Positions 1-10,199 of a stretch of DNA of 64,000 bases are shown here, one piece after another. The translations under genes were made by a program, and so were the position numbers. The stretch comes from Clostridium sp. MD294. Lineage in GTDB: Bacteria; Bacillota; Clostridia; Lachnospirales; Anaerotignaceae. The number at the start of each line of letters is the position of its first letter. The first letter of the stretch is position 1. The stretch covers positions 744,001 through 808,000 of the forward strand of contig NZ_CP097810.1 of NCBI RefSeq assembly GCF_000364165.2, written 5' to 3'. Under the pieces are notes generated by a model. It worked only from the letters and a program-made list of their open reading frames with translations, did not search any database and was not told the DNA's origin.

Positions 1-479
1 TTTAACACTATAGTAATATTAACATTATTTATAATCAAAAAGTATTTTATAAGTATGAAATTTGATTTATAAATATAAAATATATTGATATACAGTAATA
101 AATACAATATACTATTATGAGGAAAGGGGTATCTTTTTATACTGAAAAAAGGAGTATTAATAGAGGGGGCATTTTTTTGTTATATATATATAAAGAAAAT
201 AAAACATTTATGGATATTTGGTAGTATTTTACATATAATAATTTTTACTGCTTATGTGCGTCTTTCGATAATAGGGGGTTAAGTATATTTTGTTTTAGAC
301 CGAAATAAAAATAAAAGGAATATTACAATAAGCAAAGTATATTTGATACAGTAGTAATTTATTTTATAAAAAAATTTTGTAGAGGGAGATAATCAAAGTA
401 ATTACCGAAAAGGTAACAGTACATAATATAGAGATAGTAATGTACATAAGACCTGTGTTATTTATGGAGGTACAGATAT
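1..479. other. AT-rich region upstream of the Sel1-repeat gene
   Basis: No convincing gene is present. Very AT-rich sequence with short TA runs. A weak sigma-28-like pair (TTAA at 279-282 and ACCGAAAT at 299-306, 16-bp spacer) is the best promoter-like match ahead of the Sel1 gene. A small hairpin (TTACC, GAAA loop, GGTAA) sits near 400-416. A GGAGG ribosome site at 466-470 serves the ATG at 480. Confidence 0.4.
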
Positions 480-3400
480 ATGAAAAAGGACATAACAAAG
501 ACAGTAGAGTGGATGAAAAAGCTGGCGGAACAAGGGGATAGTGAAGTACAGTACCACTTGGGAGAATACTACTACTATGGCGAAGGCATAGAAGAAAATA
601 AACCAGAAGCAGTACAATGGTGGATAAAAGCCGCAGAACAAGGACATATGGAAGCACAATATAGTTTAGGAGAATGTTATCACAGCGGTGAAGGAGTGGA
701 ACAAGATAATAAAAGTGCAATAGAGTGGTTTGAAAAAGCTGCAGAACAAGGACATATAGAAGCACAATATGCTGTAGGAAAACATTATACTTCTATAGGA
801 AATGATAAAACAGCATTTGAATGGTACAGAAAAGCTGCAGAACAAGACCACATAGAGGCACAATATGCTGTAGGAAAGTATTATAACTCTATTGATGATG
901 CAGAAAATGCTGCAAAGTGGTATGAAAAAGCTGCAGAACAAAACCATATAAAAGCACAATATCATATTGCTTTATGCTATGAGCAAGGTAAAGGAATACA
1001 ACAAAGCTATGAAAAGGCAGTAGAATGGTATACAAAAGCCGCAGAACAGTATTATCACAAAGCACAGAGCCGTTTAGCTATGTGCTATTATAAAGGCAAT
1101 GGTGTAACACAAGATTATCAAAAAGCCATAGAATGGTTTGAAAAGGCGGCAGAGAAAGATAATTTTGAAGCACAAAATGGTTTAGGACTTTGCTATTATA
1201 ATGGTAATGGTGTAGAACAAGATTACATACAAGCAATACAATGGTATCAAAAAGCAACAAAACAGAACTATAGAGAAGCTCAGACCAATTTAGGAATATG
1301 CTACTATAAAGGCAATGGTATAGAACAAGACTATGCTAAGGCAATGGAGTGGTATCAAAAGGCTGCAGAACAGGGGGAAATTTCTGCACAATATTATATG
1401 GGATTATGCTATTACAAAGGAGAAGGAGTAGAAAAATCTCCTACAAAGGCTGCAGAATGGTGGACAAAGGCTGCAATACAGGGACATTCTGAAGCACAAA
1501 CTAATTTAGGATTGTGCTACTATAAAGGTAATGGTGTTGAAAAGGATAAAATAAAAGCGGTAGAATGGTGGACAAAAGCCGCAGAACAATGTGAAAGTGC
1601 TGCACAATACTATTTAGGATTATGCTATTATAAAGGTGATGGTATTGAAAAGGAAAAAACAAAAGCAGTAGAGTGGTTTTTAAAAGCGGCAAAGCAAGGA
1701 GAAAGTACAGCACAATATTATTTAGGACTGTGTTGTTATAAAGGAGATGGTATTGCTCAGAACTATGCTCAATCCGTAGAGTGGTTTAAAAAGGCAGCAG
1801 AACAAGGAAATAAAAATGCAGAGTATTGTTTAGGAGTTTGCTATGATAAAGGCAATGGTGTAGAACAAGATAAATCACAAGCAGTAGAATGGTATCGAAA
1901 GGCTGCTGATAAGGGACATTCTGAAGCACAAACTAATTTAGCATTGTGTTATTATAATGGAGAAGGTACAGAAAAAGATGATACATTAGCAGTAGAATGG
2001 TTTTTAAAAGCGGCAGAACAAAGAAATAGTAAAGCTGCATTTTATTTAGGACTATGCTATTATAATGGTGATGGTATAGAACAAGATTATACGCAGGCAA
2101 TACAATGGTATCAAAAAGCGGCAGAGCAAGGAGAGATTTCTGCACAAACCAATTTAGGTTGGTGCTATTATAATGGTAATGGTGTAGAACAGGATTTTAC
2201 AAAAGCAGTAGAATGGTATCAAAAGGCTGCGGAACAAGGAGAAATTTCTGCACAAACTAAAATGGGACTTTGTTATGAAAACGGTAGAGGCGTTGAAAAA
2301 GACGAAGAAAAAGCAATACAATGGTACCAAAAAGCAGCAGAACAGTATGATAGTGAAGCACAATATTATTTAGGATTGTGTTATGATAATGGTATAGGTG
2401 TTAAAAAAGATACCAAAAAGGCAGTAGAATGGTATCAAAAAGCTGCGGAACAGGGAGAACTTGCGGCACAATATCATTTAGGGGAATGTTATGATAAAGG
2501 TAATGGTGTAGAAAAAAGTGCAAGAATTGCATTGGATTGGTATAAGAAAGCAGCAGCACAAGGAAATGCACAGGCACAATATACTGTAGGTAGACATTAT
2601 GAAAAAGGTATTGTAGTAAGAAAAAACTGGGACAAGGCATTTGAATGGTATGAAAAAGCAGCTCAACAAGGCCATGTAGATACACAAAGATATTTAGGAG
2701 AGTGCTATTATTATGGCGATGGCGTAAAAGAAGACAAAAAAAAGGCATTTGAATATTATGAAAAAGCAGCTCAGCAAGATGATAGTGCATCACAAAGCAT
2801 TGTAGCAGAGTGCTATAATAATGGTATTGGAATAGAACAAGATAAACAAAAAGCACTTGAATGGTATGAAAAAGCAGCTCAACATGGAGAAAGTGAAGCA
2901 CAGAAATATTTAGGAGAATATTATTATATTAAAGCGATTTCTGTAGAAAATGATGTAGTACAAGCGGCACAATGGTATCAAAAGGCTGCTGAGCAAAATT
3001 ATATAGAAGCACAATATTGTTTAGCAGAGTGTTACAGTAATGGCAAGGGTGTAGAACAAAATGATACAGAGGCATTTCAATGGTATCAAAAGGCTGCGGA
3101 ACAAAGACACATCAAAGCACAATATTGTTTAGCTTGTTGTTATGAAAATGGTATTGGTGTTTTAAAAAATAGTAATGACGCATTTGAATGGTATGAACAA
3201 GCTGCAGAACAAGACTATACAGAAGCACAGCACAAATTAGCATATTATTATGAAAAGGGTATAGGAGTAGAACAAGATGATAAAAATGCGTTTTTGTGGT
3301 ATCAAAAAGTAGCTGAAAAGGGTCATGTTGTATCACAATATCATTTAGGATATTGCTATGAAAATGGTATAGGCACAAGAAAAGATAAATCAAAAGCATT

Positions 3401-5162
3401 CAAATGGTATCAAAAGGCCGCTGAACAGTGCAATGCGGAAGCACAATATTGTTTAGCTCAATGTCATAAAAATGGTATAGGCACAAGAAAAGATAATGCG
3501 AAAGCGTTAGAATGGTATATCAAGGCGGCAGAACAGGGACATACAGAGTCACAATACAATTTAGCAGAATATTATAAAAATGGTATTGGTGTAGAACAAA
3601 ATAATATAAAAGCTGTACAGTGGTATGAAAAAGCAGCAGAGAATGGCCATATAGAAGCACAATATAATTTAGCAGAATGTTATAAAAATGGTATAGGTAT
3701 AGAAAGAAATGAACAGAAAGCATTTGAATGGTACCAAAAGGCTGCAGAAAAGGATAAAATAGAAGCACAAACAGAATTAGCTTGCTGCTATTACTATGGC
3801 GAGGGTATAGAAAAAAATGCTATGAAAGCAGTAGAATGGTATACAAGAGCGGCAGAACAAGACAATGACAAAGCACAATATTATTTAGGCTGTTGTTATG
3901 AAAATGGTATTGGTGTAGAAAAAGATGCAGCAACAGCAGTAGTATGGTATGAAAAAGCAGCAGAACAAGGTAATTCTGAAGCACAAAACCGTTTAGGAGA
4001 ATGTTATAAAAATGGTGTTGGTATAGAAAAAGATGCTTCAAAAGCATTTGAATGGTATGAAAAAGCAGCAGAGCAGGGACAGCCTGAACCACAATTTCAT
4101 TTAGCTTATTGCTATGAAAAAGGTAGAGGTGTAGAAAAAAATGATGCGAAAGCAGTAGAATGGTATCAAAAAGCGGCAGAACAAGGCAATGTCAAAGCAC
4201 AAACCAATTTAGGCTGTTGCTATTATTATGGAAATGGTGTAGAACAAAGTGACACAAAAGCATTTGAATGGTATCAAAAGGCTGCAGAGCAAGGTAATGA
4301 TATGGCACAAACTAATTTAGGTTGCTGTTATTATTATGGTGAAGGTGTAGAAAAAAATCAAAATGATGCAGCACAATGGTATGAAAAAGCCGCAGAGCAA
4401 GGTAATTCTGAAGCACAAAACCGTTTAGGATTTTGTTATGAAAATGGAAATGGTGTGGAAAAAGATGATACAAAAGCATTTGAATGGTATCAAAAGGCTG
4501 CAGAACAGGGCGATGATATAGCACAAATCAATTTAGGTTGTTGCTATGAAAACGGTATTGGTGTAGAGCCAGATGAAACATTGGCGATACAATGGTTTGA
4601 AAAAGCAGCAAAACAAGGTAATAGTATGGCACAAGTACTCTCTGTAGGGACTCGCAAAAATCGCAGTATTATAAAACATCAGCAAGCAATGCAGCAAGCA
4701 GTAGAACAAAGAGTAATAGAAGAACAGAAAACTATAGAACAAAGAGCATTAGAGGAAATAGAAGAAGTAGAAACAGAAGAAATAGAAATAGAGGAAGTAG
4801 AAACAGAAGAAGTAGAAATAGAGGAAGTAGAAACAGAAGAAGTAGAAACAGAAGAAGTAGAAACAGAAGAAGTAGAAACAGAAGAAGTACGAGTAGAAGA
4901 AATAGAAGCAGAAGAAGTAGAAGCAGTAGAAATAGAAACAGAAGAAGTAGAAGCAGAAGAAATAGAGGAAGTAGAAGCAGTAGAAACAAAAGAAGTAGAA
5001 ACAGAAGAGCAACAACAAGAAGAATTAGAAGAAAAAACAACAGAACAAAAAATAAAAGAACAAGAAGAAAAAGCAAGTGCTCAAGAACTGACATTTCAAC
5101 AGATTATGTCACAAAAACCATCTATAGATATAGAGTTTTTAAAACAACAATTAAATCAATAA
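480..5162 (+). CDS. Giant Sel1-like repeat (SLR/TPR-like) protein with acidic C-terminal tail
   Basis: A 1560-aa protein made almost entirely of about 38 consecutive Sel1-like repeats of about 36 residues plus one partial copy (roughly residues 1-1390). The recurring pattern is A.(E/Q)WY.KAAEQG...AQ..LG.CY..G.G(V/I)E.(D/N). Sel1 repeats fold as paired helices in a superhelical solenoid and act as protein-protein scaffolds; the partner here is unknown. The last about 165 residues change to a low-complexity Glu/Val tail (about 1424-1511) and a charged C-terminus. No signal peptide or membrane segment is visible, so it is probably cytosolic. GGAGG lies 9 bases before the ATG. The number of repeats is very high for the family. 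It is followed by a bidirectional terminator shared with the convergent FIST gene. Confidence 0.9.
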   Translation: MKKDITKTVEWMKKLAEQGDSEVQYHLGEYYYYGEGIEENKPEAVQWWIKAAEQGHMEAQYSLGECYHSGEGVEQDNKSAIEWFEKAAEQGHIEAQYAVGKHYTSIGNDKTAFEWYRKAAEQDHIEAQYAVGKYYNSIDDAENAAKWYEKAAEQNHIKAQYHIALCYEQGKGIQQSYEKAVEWYTKAAEQYYHKAQSRLAMCYYKGNGVTQDYQKAIEWFEKAAEKDNFEAQNGLGLCYYNGNGVEQDYIQAIQWYQKATKQNYREAQTNLGICYYKGNGIEQDYAKAMEWYQKAAEQGEISAQYYMGLCYYKGEGVEKSPTKAAEWWTKAAIQGHSEAQTNLGLCYYKGNGVEKDKIKAVEWWTKAAEQCESAAQYYLGLCYYKGDGIEKEKTKAVEWFLKAAKQGESTAQYYLGLCCYKGDGIAQNYAQSVEWFKKAAEQGNKNAEYCLGVCYDKGNGVEQDKSQAVEWYRKAADKGHSEAQTNLALCYYNGEGTEKDDTLAVEWFLKAAEQRNSKAAFYLGLCYYNGDGIEQDYTQAIQWYQKAAEQGEISAQTNLGWCYYNGNGVEQDFTKAVEWYQKAAEQGEISAQTKMGLCYENGRGVEKDEEKAIQWYQKAAEQYDSEAQYYLGLCYDNGIGVKKDTKKAVEWYQKAAEQGELAAQYHLGECYDKGNGVEKSARIALDWYKKAAAQGNAQAQYTVGRHYEKGIVVRKNWDKAFEWYEKAAQQGHVDTQRYLGECYYYGDGVKEDKKKAFEYYEKAAQQDDSASQSIVAECYNNGIGIEQDKQKALEWYEKAAQHGESEAQKYLGEYYYIKAISVENDVVQAAQWYQKAAEQNYIEAQYCLAECYSNGKGVEQNDTEAFQWYQKAAEQRHIKAQYCLACCYENGIGVLKNSNDAFEWYEQAAEQDYTEAQHKLAYYYEKGIGVEQDDKNAFLWYQKVAEKGHVVSQYHLGYCYENGIGTRKDKSKAFKWYQKAAEQCNAEAQYCLAQCHKNGIGTRKDNAKALEWYIKAAEQGHTESQYNLAEYYKNGIGVEQNNIKAVQWYEKAAENGHIEAQYNLAECYKNGIGIERNEQKAFEWYQKAAEKDKIEAQTELACCYYYGEGIEKNAMKAVEWYTRAAEQDNDKAQYYLGCCYENGIGVEKDAATAVVWYEKAAEQGNSEAQNRLGECYKNGVGIEKDASKAFEWYEKAAEQGQPEPQFHLAYCYEKGRGVEKNDAKAVEWYQKAAEQGNVKAQTNLGCCYYYGNGVEQSDTKAFEWYQKAAEQGNDMAQTNLGCCYYYGEGVEKNQNDAAQWYEKAAEQGNSEAQNRLGFCYENGNGVEKDDTKAFEWYQKAAEQGDDIAQINLGCCYENGIGVEPDETLAIQWFEKAAKQGNSMAQVLSVGTRKNRSIIKHQQAMQQAVEQRVIEEQKTIEQRALEEIEEVETEEIEIEEVETEEVEIEEVETEEVETEEVETEEVETEEVRVEEIEAEEVEAVEIETEEVEAEEIEEVEAVETKEVETEEQQQEELEEKTTEQKIKEQEEKASAQELTFQQIMSQKPSIDIEFLKQQLNQ
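4754..5008 (+). repeat. In-frame 15-bp minisatellite coding for the EVETE tail
   Basis: Tandem, slightly degenerate copies of a 15-base unit (GAAGTAGAAACAGAA and variants) encode repeated E-V-E-T-E/E-I-E-A-E blocks. The unit is a multiple of three, so slippage would change tail length without shifting the frame. Confidence 0.8.
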
Positions 5163-5163
5163 T

Positions 5164-5201
5164 AAAAAGTGTCTGAATATATTTATTCAGACACTTTTTA
5201 T
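5164..5201. terminator. Bidirectional terminator between Sel1 and FIST genes
   Basis: Inverted repeat AAAGTGTCTGAAT / ATTCAGACACTTT around a short AT loop, with A-rich and T-rich flanks. It lies between two convergent genes and can serve both strands. Confidence 0.85.
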
Positions 5202-5218
5202 TTGTACTATAAATAAAA

Positions 5219-6325
5219 TTATTTAATTACTAATATAGTAGATGTTTCATTGATATGTCCTAAAAATGCTTCACCAGCAGTAGAAAAACCAATGCTATTA
5301 TAGCGTCCAAACAAAGAACAATACTGTTTTGTTAATTCTTTATTAAGCATTTCAAATGTACGATATAAACAATTAAAATTAATAACACCTGCTGGAGAAT
5401 ATGTAATTGTGCTATCTAATGCTTTTTTAGTATCTGCTACAATATCACCAATTTTTAAAACATTAATTTCAGCACCTTCTGGAAGACCACAATGAAGTGT
5501 AATACCATCTTGTTTTATTTGATCAAATGTACGAACAAAGATTTCACCTTCTGCTACAATACCCAAAGGATTTGACACAAAATAATTTTGAATTTGTTCT
5601 TTTGGTACACCAATCACTTCAGCATATACTTCACCACAAGGACGATTGTCAAATTCATAAACGATACGCTGCTGCATATCAGATTTTGTTACAACAATTT
5701 TACGTTCAGATAAAATACAAGCACTTTGTGTTTTTAATACATCATAACCATTTACTGTTTTTAAAATTGCTAATACTGCTGCTTTGTTATAAGACTTATC
5801 TCCTACATAAACTTTAGAGATATTGTTTTCTGTAGTAGAAGAAGAACCACCTACAAACAAAATATCTGACGCAGTTCCAAGAGAGTCCATAAAAGTTTCT
5901 TCTGCTTTAGCACTTGCTTCAAATAAAACAATTCCTACATAATGGTCAAAATGATTAAAAATTTCTTCCTGTCCTCCAAACTGAGCTTCCATTTGTTGCA
6001 TTAAATTATGAAGATTTAGCTGTTTTTGCTCAATATTTTCTACTACTTGAATACAAACATCTTCTACACTTTGTTTGTCTATTGCCATGATACTAACAGA
6101 GTTTTCTGTATAATCAGAATTACAATATTCACTATGAGAAGTAGAACCAATAATTCTGCTGTGAGGAAATGCAATACTTAATTCTTTTGCTGGAGAAGAT
6201 GTATCATAAAAACTGGAAGCAAAAAATAGTAATAATTCTGCATTGAAATCTTTTAATGCTGTTTTTGCTTTTTGAGCCATATCTTTACTATCCATTCCTT
6301 TAATAGAAAGTGTTTTTATTGCCAA
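5219..6325 (-). CDS. FIST domain sensory protein
   Basis: 368 aa. The N-terminal half has the FIST_N pattern (ELLLFFASSFYD, then an IIGSTSHSEY segment). The C-terminal part (about 230-368) matches FIST_C, ending in GFSTAGEAFLGHIN. FIST proteins are predicted intracellular ligand-binding sensors, often of small molecules such as amino acids, and are usually linked to signalling. Here the protein stands alone without a fused output domain. The start is TTG at 6325, supported by AAAGGTGG 7-8 bases upstream. It lies 28 bases after the small gene at 6354-6554, probably in the same transcript. The neighbouring MCP could be a functional partner, but this is only inference from proximity. Confidence 0.8.
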   Translation of the reverse strand: MAIKTLSIKGMDSKDMAQKAKTALKDFNAELLLFFASSFYDTSSPAKELSIAFPHSRIIGSTSHSEYCNSDYTENSVSIMAIDKQSVEDVCIQVVENIEQKQLNLHNLMQQMEAQFGGQEEIFNHFDHYVGIVLFEASAKAEETFMDSLGTASDILFVGGSSSTTENNISKVYVGDKSYNKAAVLAILKTVNGYDVLKTQSACILSERKIVVTKSDMQQRIVYEFDNRPCGEVYAEVIGVPKEQIQNYFVSNPLGIVAEGEIFVRTFDQIKQDGITLHCGLPEGAEINVLKIGDIVADTKKALDSTITYSPAGVINFNCLYRTFEMLNKELTKQYCSLFGRYNSIGFSTAGEAFLGHINETSTILVIK

Positions 6326-6353
6326 TGTTATTCCACCTTTACTTCAAAATTTT

Positions 6354-6554
6354 TTAAACTGTTAATCCAAATTCTTTTGCAACATCTTTCACTTTTTGTA
6401 CCATAACAGGGTCATCAGGTGAAGAAGGAGTGTATTTGTCAACAGCAATTCCTTTTAAAATCATTTTTGTTTTAATACTTCTTGCTATAATTTGATTTCC
6501 TTTAGATTTTTGAGTGATGACACTCTGAATAATATGATAAATTTGCCCAGCCAA
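6354..6554 (-). CDS. Small uncharacterised protein upstream of FIST gene
   Basis: About 66 aa, beginning MAGQIYHIIQ and ending KDVAKEFGLTV. The reading frame extends upstream to a GTG at 6572. However, AGAGGTG lies only about 8 bases before a TTG at 6554, while nothing resembling a ribosome site precedes the GTG, so TTG is preferred. The protein is basic in the middle (SKGNQIIARSIKTKM), without membrane segment or cysteine. I do not recognise the family. The C-terminal half (SPDDPVMVQKVKDVAKEFG) looks like a short folded helical unit. It is co-directional with the FIST gene and shares a good promoter at 6622-6650, so it is likely an accessory partner of the FIST protein. Confidence 0.6.
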   Translation of the reverse strand: MAGQIYHIIQSVITQKSKGNQIIARSIKTKMILKGIAVDKYTPSSPDDPVMVQKVKDVAKEFGLTV

Positions 6555-6621
6555 TATCAAATCACCTCTCACACAATTTATAAATATGAATACTATATAT
6601 CATAATATGCTAATTATAATT

Positions 6622-6650
6622 ATTATGCCATATAGATAATATTTCGTCAA
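6622..6650 (-). promoter_or_regulatory. Sigma-A-type promoter for the FIST operon
   Basis: On the minus strand: TTGACG, 17-base spacer, CATAAT. Correct orientation and position, about 70 bases ahead of the small gene. Confidence 0.65.
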
Positions 6651-6654
6651 TCTA

Positions 6655-7329
6655 CTTCTGGGTATTATTCAAGGCGAAAGTATTGAATTATATAAATAAA
6701 TATGCTAAAATTTTGGTGACAAAATAAAGTTATAAATGGTTTTTTTCTTATAAATTATAATAAATTTGTCCTATCAAAAATAATGATTGCGTATTGAATA
6801 ATAATACTATATTAAAAAGTAGATATAATAGCAATAAATAGCACTGCTTGTGCTTAATTTTATATGAGAACATATAGAGAGACGATTAAAAATACAAATT
6901 TAAGTTGGCTACAACTTAGTATCATAGAGCTTTTGATAGAAGTAAAAAAATGAATTAACATTAAAACAATTAAGGAGGAGGTTAGAATTTATATCAATCT
7001 GTAATTGTTATAATACCAAATAATTTGATAATCAAGATAGATATACAAAAACTACAAAAAATATAAAGGATAAAAAAGTAAAAAATTCATTTGTTAAAAA
7101 AAGAGTTTCAATAATATAATGAAATTTTTGCTCCAATAAAAAAAGAAAAATAAACTGTGTTAAATGGAATATTATTTTAGGAGAAAAAATTTTCTTTCAG
7201 GAGCTTTTGAAAAGTGTGCTTATAAATAGTGTGAAAGTACAATGATATGTAAAAACAAATGAAAATAAACCAATAAATAATTTAAAATGACAAAGCATAA
7301 ATAATATCAAAAAGAAAGGAATTAATAGT
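6655..7329. other. Non-coding AT-rich gap with an orphan ribosome site and a 29-codon ORF
   Basis: About 680 bases without an assignable gene. A short ORF at 6864-6953 (ends SIIELLIEVKK) has no ribosome site. A very strong AAGGAGGAGG at about 6971-6980 has no ATG, GTG or TTG at a usable distance. These look like remnants of a lost small gene. The 3' end holds the ribosome site (GAAAGGA) of the MCP gene. Confidence 0.4.
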
Positions 7330-9366
7330 ATGGAGCAGTTCCTAAAAAACCGAAAATTGGTTACAAAAATTAGTATATTAACTACAATAATTACTTTATT
7401 TGGTCTTTTTATTCTTTGGACAATAATATCAAATAACATAGAAAATATTGTTAGAAAAAGTATTACAAATGAAATGACAAATGCTGTACAGTCTAGAGCT
7501 TCTATTATTGATGATTATGTAGCATCTGCTGAAGAATATTTAGTTTCTTTTTCATTAAGTGAGGAAGTCAAAAATCTTTTGAAAGACCCAGATAACCCAG
7601 AATTTTTGAAAGAGGCTCAACAATATACAGAAGATTTTGCTAATGTAAAAGGAATTTTTGAAGGTTTATATATTGCTACTCCTGATACATATGTATTGAC
7701 ACATACTTCTCCAGAAGCAATTGGTATAACAACAAGAGAAGGAAGCTCTTTAAATACTTTTCGTGAAACTATTTTGTCAAAGGCTGAAATAACTAATTTA
7801 GGTATTATGGTATCTCCTGGTACTGGAAATATGGTAATTTCAATATATTATCCTATATTTGATGGTGAAGAGTGTATTGGTTATGTAGGTGCTGGAGTAT
7901 ATGCAAAAAGATTAATGGACTCTCTTCTAGAACTAGAACTCAAAAGTCTTCCTAATAGTGAATATGTATTTATTGATGTAGAAACAAGTACATATCTTTA
8001 TCATAAAAATGAAAGTTTATTAAATAAAGAAACAACAGATAAGGGACATTTAGAGATTTTAAATCGTATACGACAACAAAAAAATACAGAGGCAAATGTA
8101 TATGTATATAAAGATGAAAAAAATAAAAATCAGATGGTAACATATAAATATTTGGATAATCGTAATTGGGTGTTTATGGTACAGGATAGTGCTTCTGAAG
8201 TTTTTAAACCTGTTGTTACTGCAAATATTATAATAGGTTCTGCTTGTATTATTGTAGCTACACTGATTGTATTGACAACACTTTTTATATTAAAAAGGAC
8301 AGCGAAAGAATTAATGGTTGTAGAAAATGCAATAGCTAGTTTAGGTAAGTTTGACCTTTCTGCAGATGAAGGATTAGAAAAATTTTATGATAGAAAAGAT
8401 GAAATTGGTATGATTGCAAATGCGACACATGATGTTTGCCATCATTTAGCAAAATCTGTTGAAGATATTGGAAGAATATTAGGAGAAATGGCTGATGGTA
8501 ATTTAACAGTTGATGTAGAAAAAAATAGAGTATACTATATAGGAAGTTTAGAGGTATTGGTAGAGTCTTTGCAGACAATACGTTCTAAATTGACAAAAGT
8601 GCTCAAAGAGATTGCTTATGTTTCAAAACATGTAAATGCAGAAGCAGAACAAGTTTCTACTAGAGCAGAGTCGTTATCAGAAGGAGCATCAGAACAAGCA
8701 GCTTCTATACAAGAATTATCTGATACTGTAAATTATATTTCAGAACAAGTAAATATTACGGCTAATTTTGCGAATGTTGCAGAGCAAGAAAATATACAAT
8801 CTCATGAAAAAATTAAAACTTGTAGTGAGTATATGAATGAATTAGTAGATGCTATGGATTTAATTAATAAAAAATCAAAAGAGGTTATCAAAGTAATTAA
8901 TACAATTGATGATATTGCTTCTCAAACAAAAATATTGTCTTTAAATGCAACAATAGAAGCAGCTAGAGCAGGAGAGGCAGGCAAAGGATTTGCAGTAGTA
9001 GCAGATGAAGTCAAAAATTTGGCAAATAAGTCAGCAGAAGCAGCAAAAAGCACAGAACTTCTTATTGAAAGTACTATCACGGCTGTAGAAAAAGGAAGCC
9101 ATATTTCTGATATAACAAATCAATCTTTAAAAGAAGTTGTAGAAAGTGCACAAAAGGTATCTCATTCTGTAAGTTCTATTTTTGAAGCAACAAAAGACCA
9201 GTCTCAGGCAGTTAATCGTATGTCTGAGGGTCTAAAACAAATTTCAAATGTAGTACAAGTAAACTGTGATGTTGTTATGGACTCTGCTACAGCTAGTGGA
9301 GAACTGTCTGAACAGGCTAGTATATTGAACGAGCAACTAGTAAAATTTCAATTAGAAGAAGAATAA
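7330..9366 (+). CDS. Methyl-accepting chemotaxis protein (dCache type)
   Basis: 678 aa. Topology: N-terminal membrane segment (about 10-33), extracellular sensor of about 260 residues of Cache type, second membrane segment (about 295-321), HAMP-like region, then a cytoplasmic signalling coiled coil. The hairpin tip, the CheA/CheW-binding part, is clear at about 537-565 ([15 protein letters not shown] followed by [11 protein letters not shown]). The protein senses an extracellular small molecule and controls CheA; the ligand cannot be read from sequence, although Cache MCPs in this group often bind amino acids or organic acids. The ATG at 7330 has GAAAGGA upstream. It is a single-gene unit, a common arrangement for MCPs. 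Confidence 0.92.
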   Translation: MEQFLKNRKLVTKISILTTIITLFGLFILWTIISNNIENIVRKSITNEMTNAVQSRASIIDDYVASAEEYLVSFSLSEEVKNLLKDPDNPEFLKEAQQYTEDFANVKGIFEGLYIATPDTYVLTHTSPEAIGITTREGSSLNTFRETILSKAEITNLGIMVSPGTGNMVISIYYPIFDGEECIGYVGAGVYAKRLMDSLLELELKSLPNSEYVFIDVETSTYLYHKNESLLNKETTDKGHLEILNRIRQQKNTEANVYVYKDEKNKNQMVTYKYLDNRNWVFMVQDSASEVFKPVVTANIIIGSACIIVATLIVLTTLFILKRTAKELMVVENAIASLGKFDLSADEGLEKFYDRKDEIGMIANATHDVCHHLAKSVEDIGRILGEMADGNLTVDVEKNRVYYIGSLEVLVESLQTIRSKLTKVLKEIAYVSKHVNAEAEQVSTRAESLSEGASEQAASIQELSDTVNYISEQVNITANFANVAEQENIQSHEKIKTCSEYMNELVDAMDLINKKSKEVIKVINTIDDIASQTKILSLNATIEAARAGEAGKGFAVVADEVKNLANKSAEAAKSTELLIESTITAVEKGSHISDITNQSLKEVVESAQKVSHSVSSIFEATKDQSQAVNRMSEGLKQISNVVQVNCDVVMDSATASGELSEQASILNEQLVKFQLEEE

Positions 9367-9421
9367 TATCTTATAGCACAATAATTGTGAATAATTTTTT
9401 AATGATATATTGATTAGTAAC

Positions 9422-9450
9422 TTGATTATTATAATAAAATAATATATTAT
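9422..9450 (+). promoter_or_regulatory. Putative promoter of rubrerythrin gene
   Basis: TTGATT, 17-base spacer, TATTAT. An inverted repeat TTAGTAAC (about 9414-9421) / GTTACTAA (about 9482-9489) flanks the promoter and leader, a possible operator for a redox regulator (inference). Confidence 0.4.
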
Positions 9451-9510
9451 ATTTATTTATAGATGTTACAAAAATAAATTTTAGTTACTAAGTAAAGAAA
9501 GGAAACAAAA

Positions 9511-10050
9511 ATGTCAAATAAATATGCTGGAACACAAACAGAAAAAAATTTACGTGCTGCATTTTCTGGAGAATCTGAAGCACGTAATAAATACACTTAC
9601 TTTTCTAGTGTTGCAAAAAAAGAAGGATATGAACAAATAGCAGCATTATTTTTAAAAACTGCTGATAATGAAAAAGAGCACGCAAAAATGTGGTTTAAGG
9701 AATTAAATGGTATAGAAGATACAAGTAAAAATTTACTTCATGCAGCACAAGGTGAAAATTATGAATGGACAAATATGTATGAAGGTTTTGCAAAAACAGC
9801 TCAAGAAGAAGGCTTTGCAGAATTAGCACAAAAATTCCGTTTAGTTGCTGCCATTGAGAAACATCATGAACAACGCTATAGAGCTTTACTAAAAAATATT
9901 GAAACAACAGAGGTGTTTTCAAAAAGTGAAGTGAAAGTTTGGGAATGTCGAAACTGTGGACATATTGTAGTAGGTACAAATGCCCCAGAAATATGTCCTG
10001 TATGTAATCACCCTCAAAGTTATTTTGAAATTCATGCTGAAAATTATTAA
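9511..10050 (+). CDS. rbr: Rubrerythrin
   Basis: 179 aa, close to the usual rubrerythrin length. The N-terminal four-helix di-iron domain shows paired Glu/His motifs ([29 protein letters not shown]). The C-terminal rubredoxin-like domain has CRNC and CPVC iron ligands. The enzyme reduces hydrogen peroxide in the cytoplasm of anaerobes, taking electrons from rubredoxin/NADH systems. AAAGAAAGGAAA precedes the ATG. Monocistronic, with its own promoter and a strong terminator, as expected for an abundant oxidative-stress protein. Confidence 0.96.
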   Translation: MSNKYAGTQTEKNLRAAFSGESEARNKYTYFSSVAKKEGYEQIAALFLKTADNEKEHAKMWFKELNGIEDTSKNLLHAAQGENYEWTNMYEGFAKTAQEEGFAELAQKFRLVAAIEKHHEQRYRALLKNIETTEVFSKSEVKVWECRNCGHIVVGTNAPEICPVCNHPQSYFEIHAENY

Positions 10051-10070
10051 TGAATAAGTATTAATACTAT

Positions 10071-10112
10071 AAAAACTCCTCTTACTTTATATAAAAGCAA
10101 GAGGAGTTTTTC
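10071..10112 (+). terminator. Rho-independent terminator after rubrerythrin
   Basis: Stem AACTCCTCTT(A/G)C... paired with GCAAGAGGAGTT and a following T tract. Confidence 0.85.
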
Positions 10113-10199
10113 GTAGTAGAGGTTGTAAAAAGATATATTTTTTCATCAAAATTTAATGTATTTATAATCTATTTTTAATTATTTTTGATTATACTGTGG

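Noticed and set aside
666-4524. Many minus-strand ORFs of 60-170 codons under the Sel1 gene
   Set aside because: They repeat with the period of the Sel1 units and are shadows of them.
4732-5094. Leucine-rich minus-strand ORF opposite the Sel1 tail
   Set aside because: It is the antisense of the GAA/GTA minisatellite; low complexity and no ribosome site.
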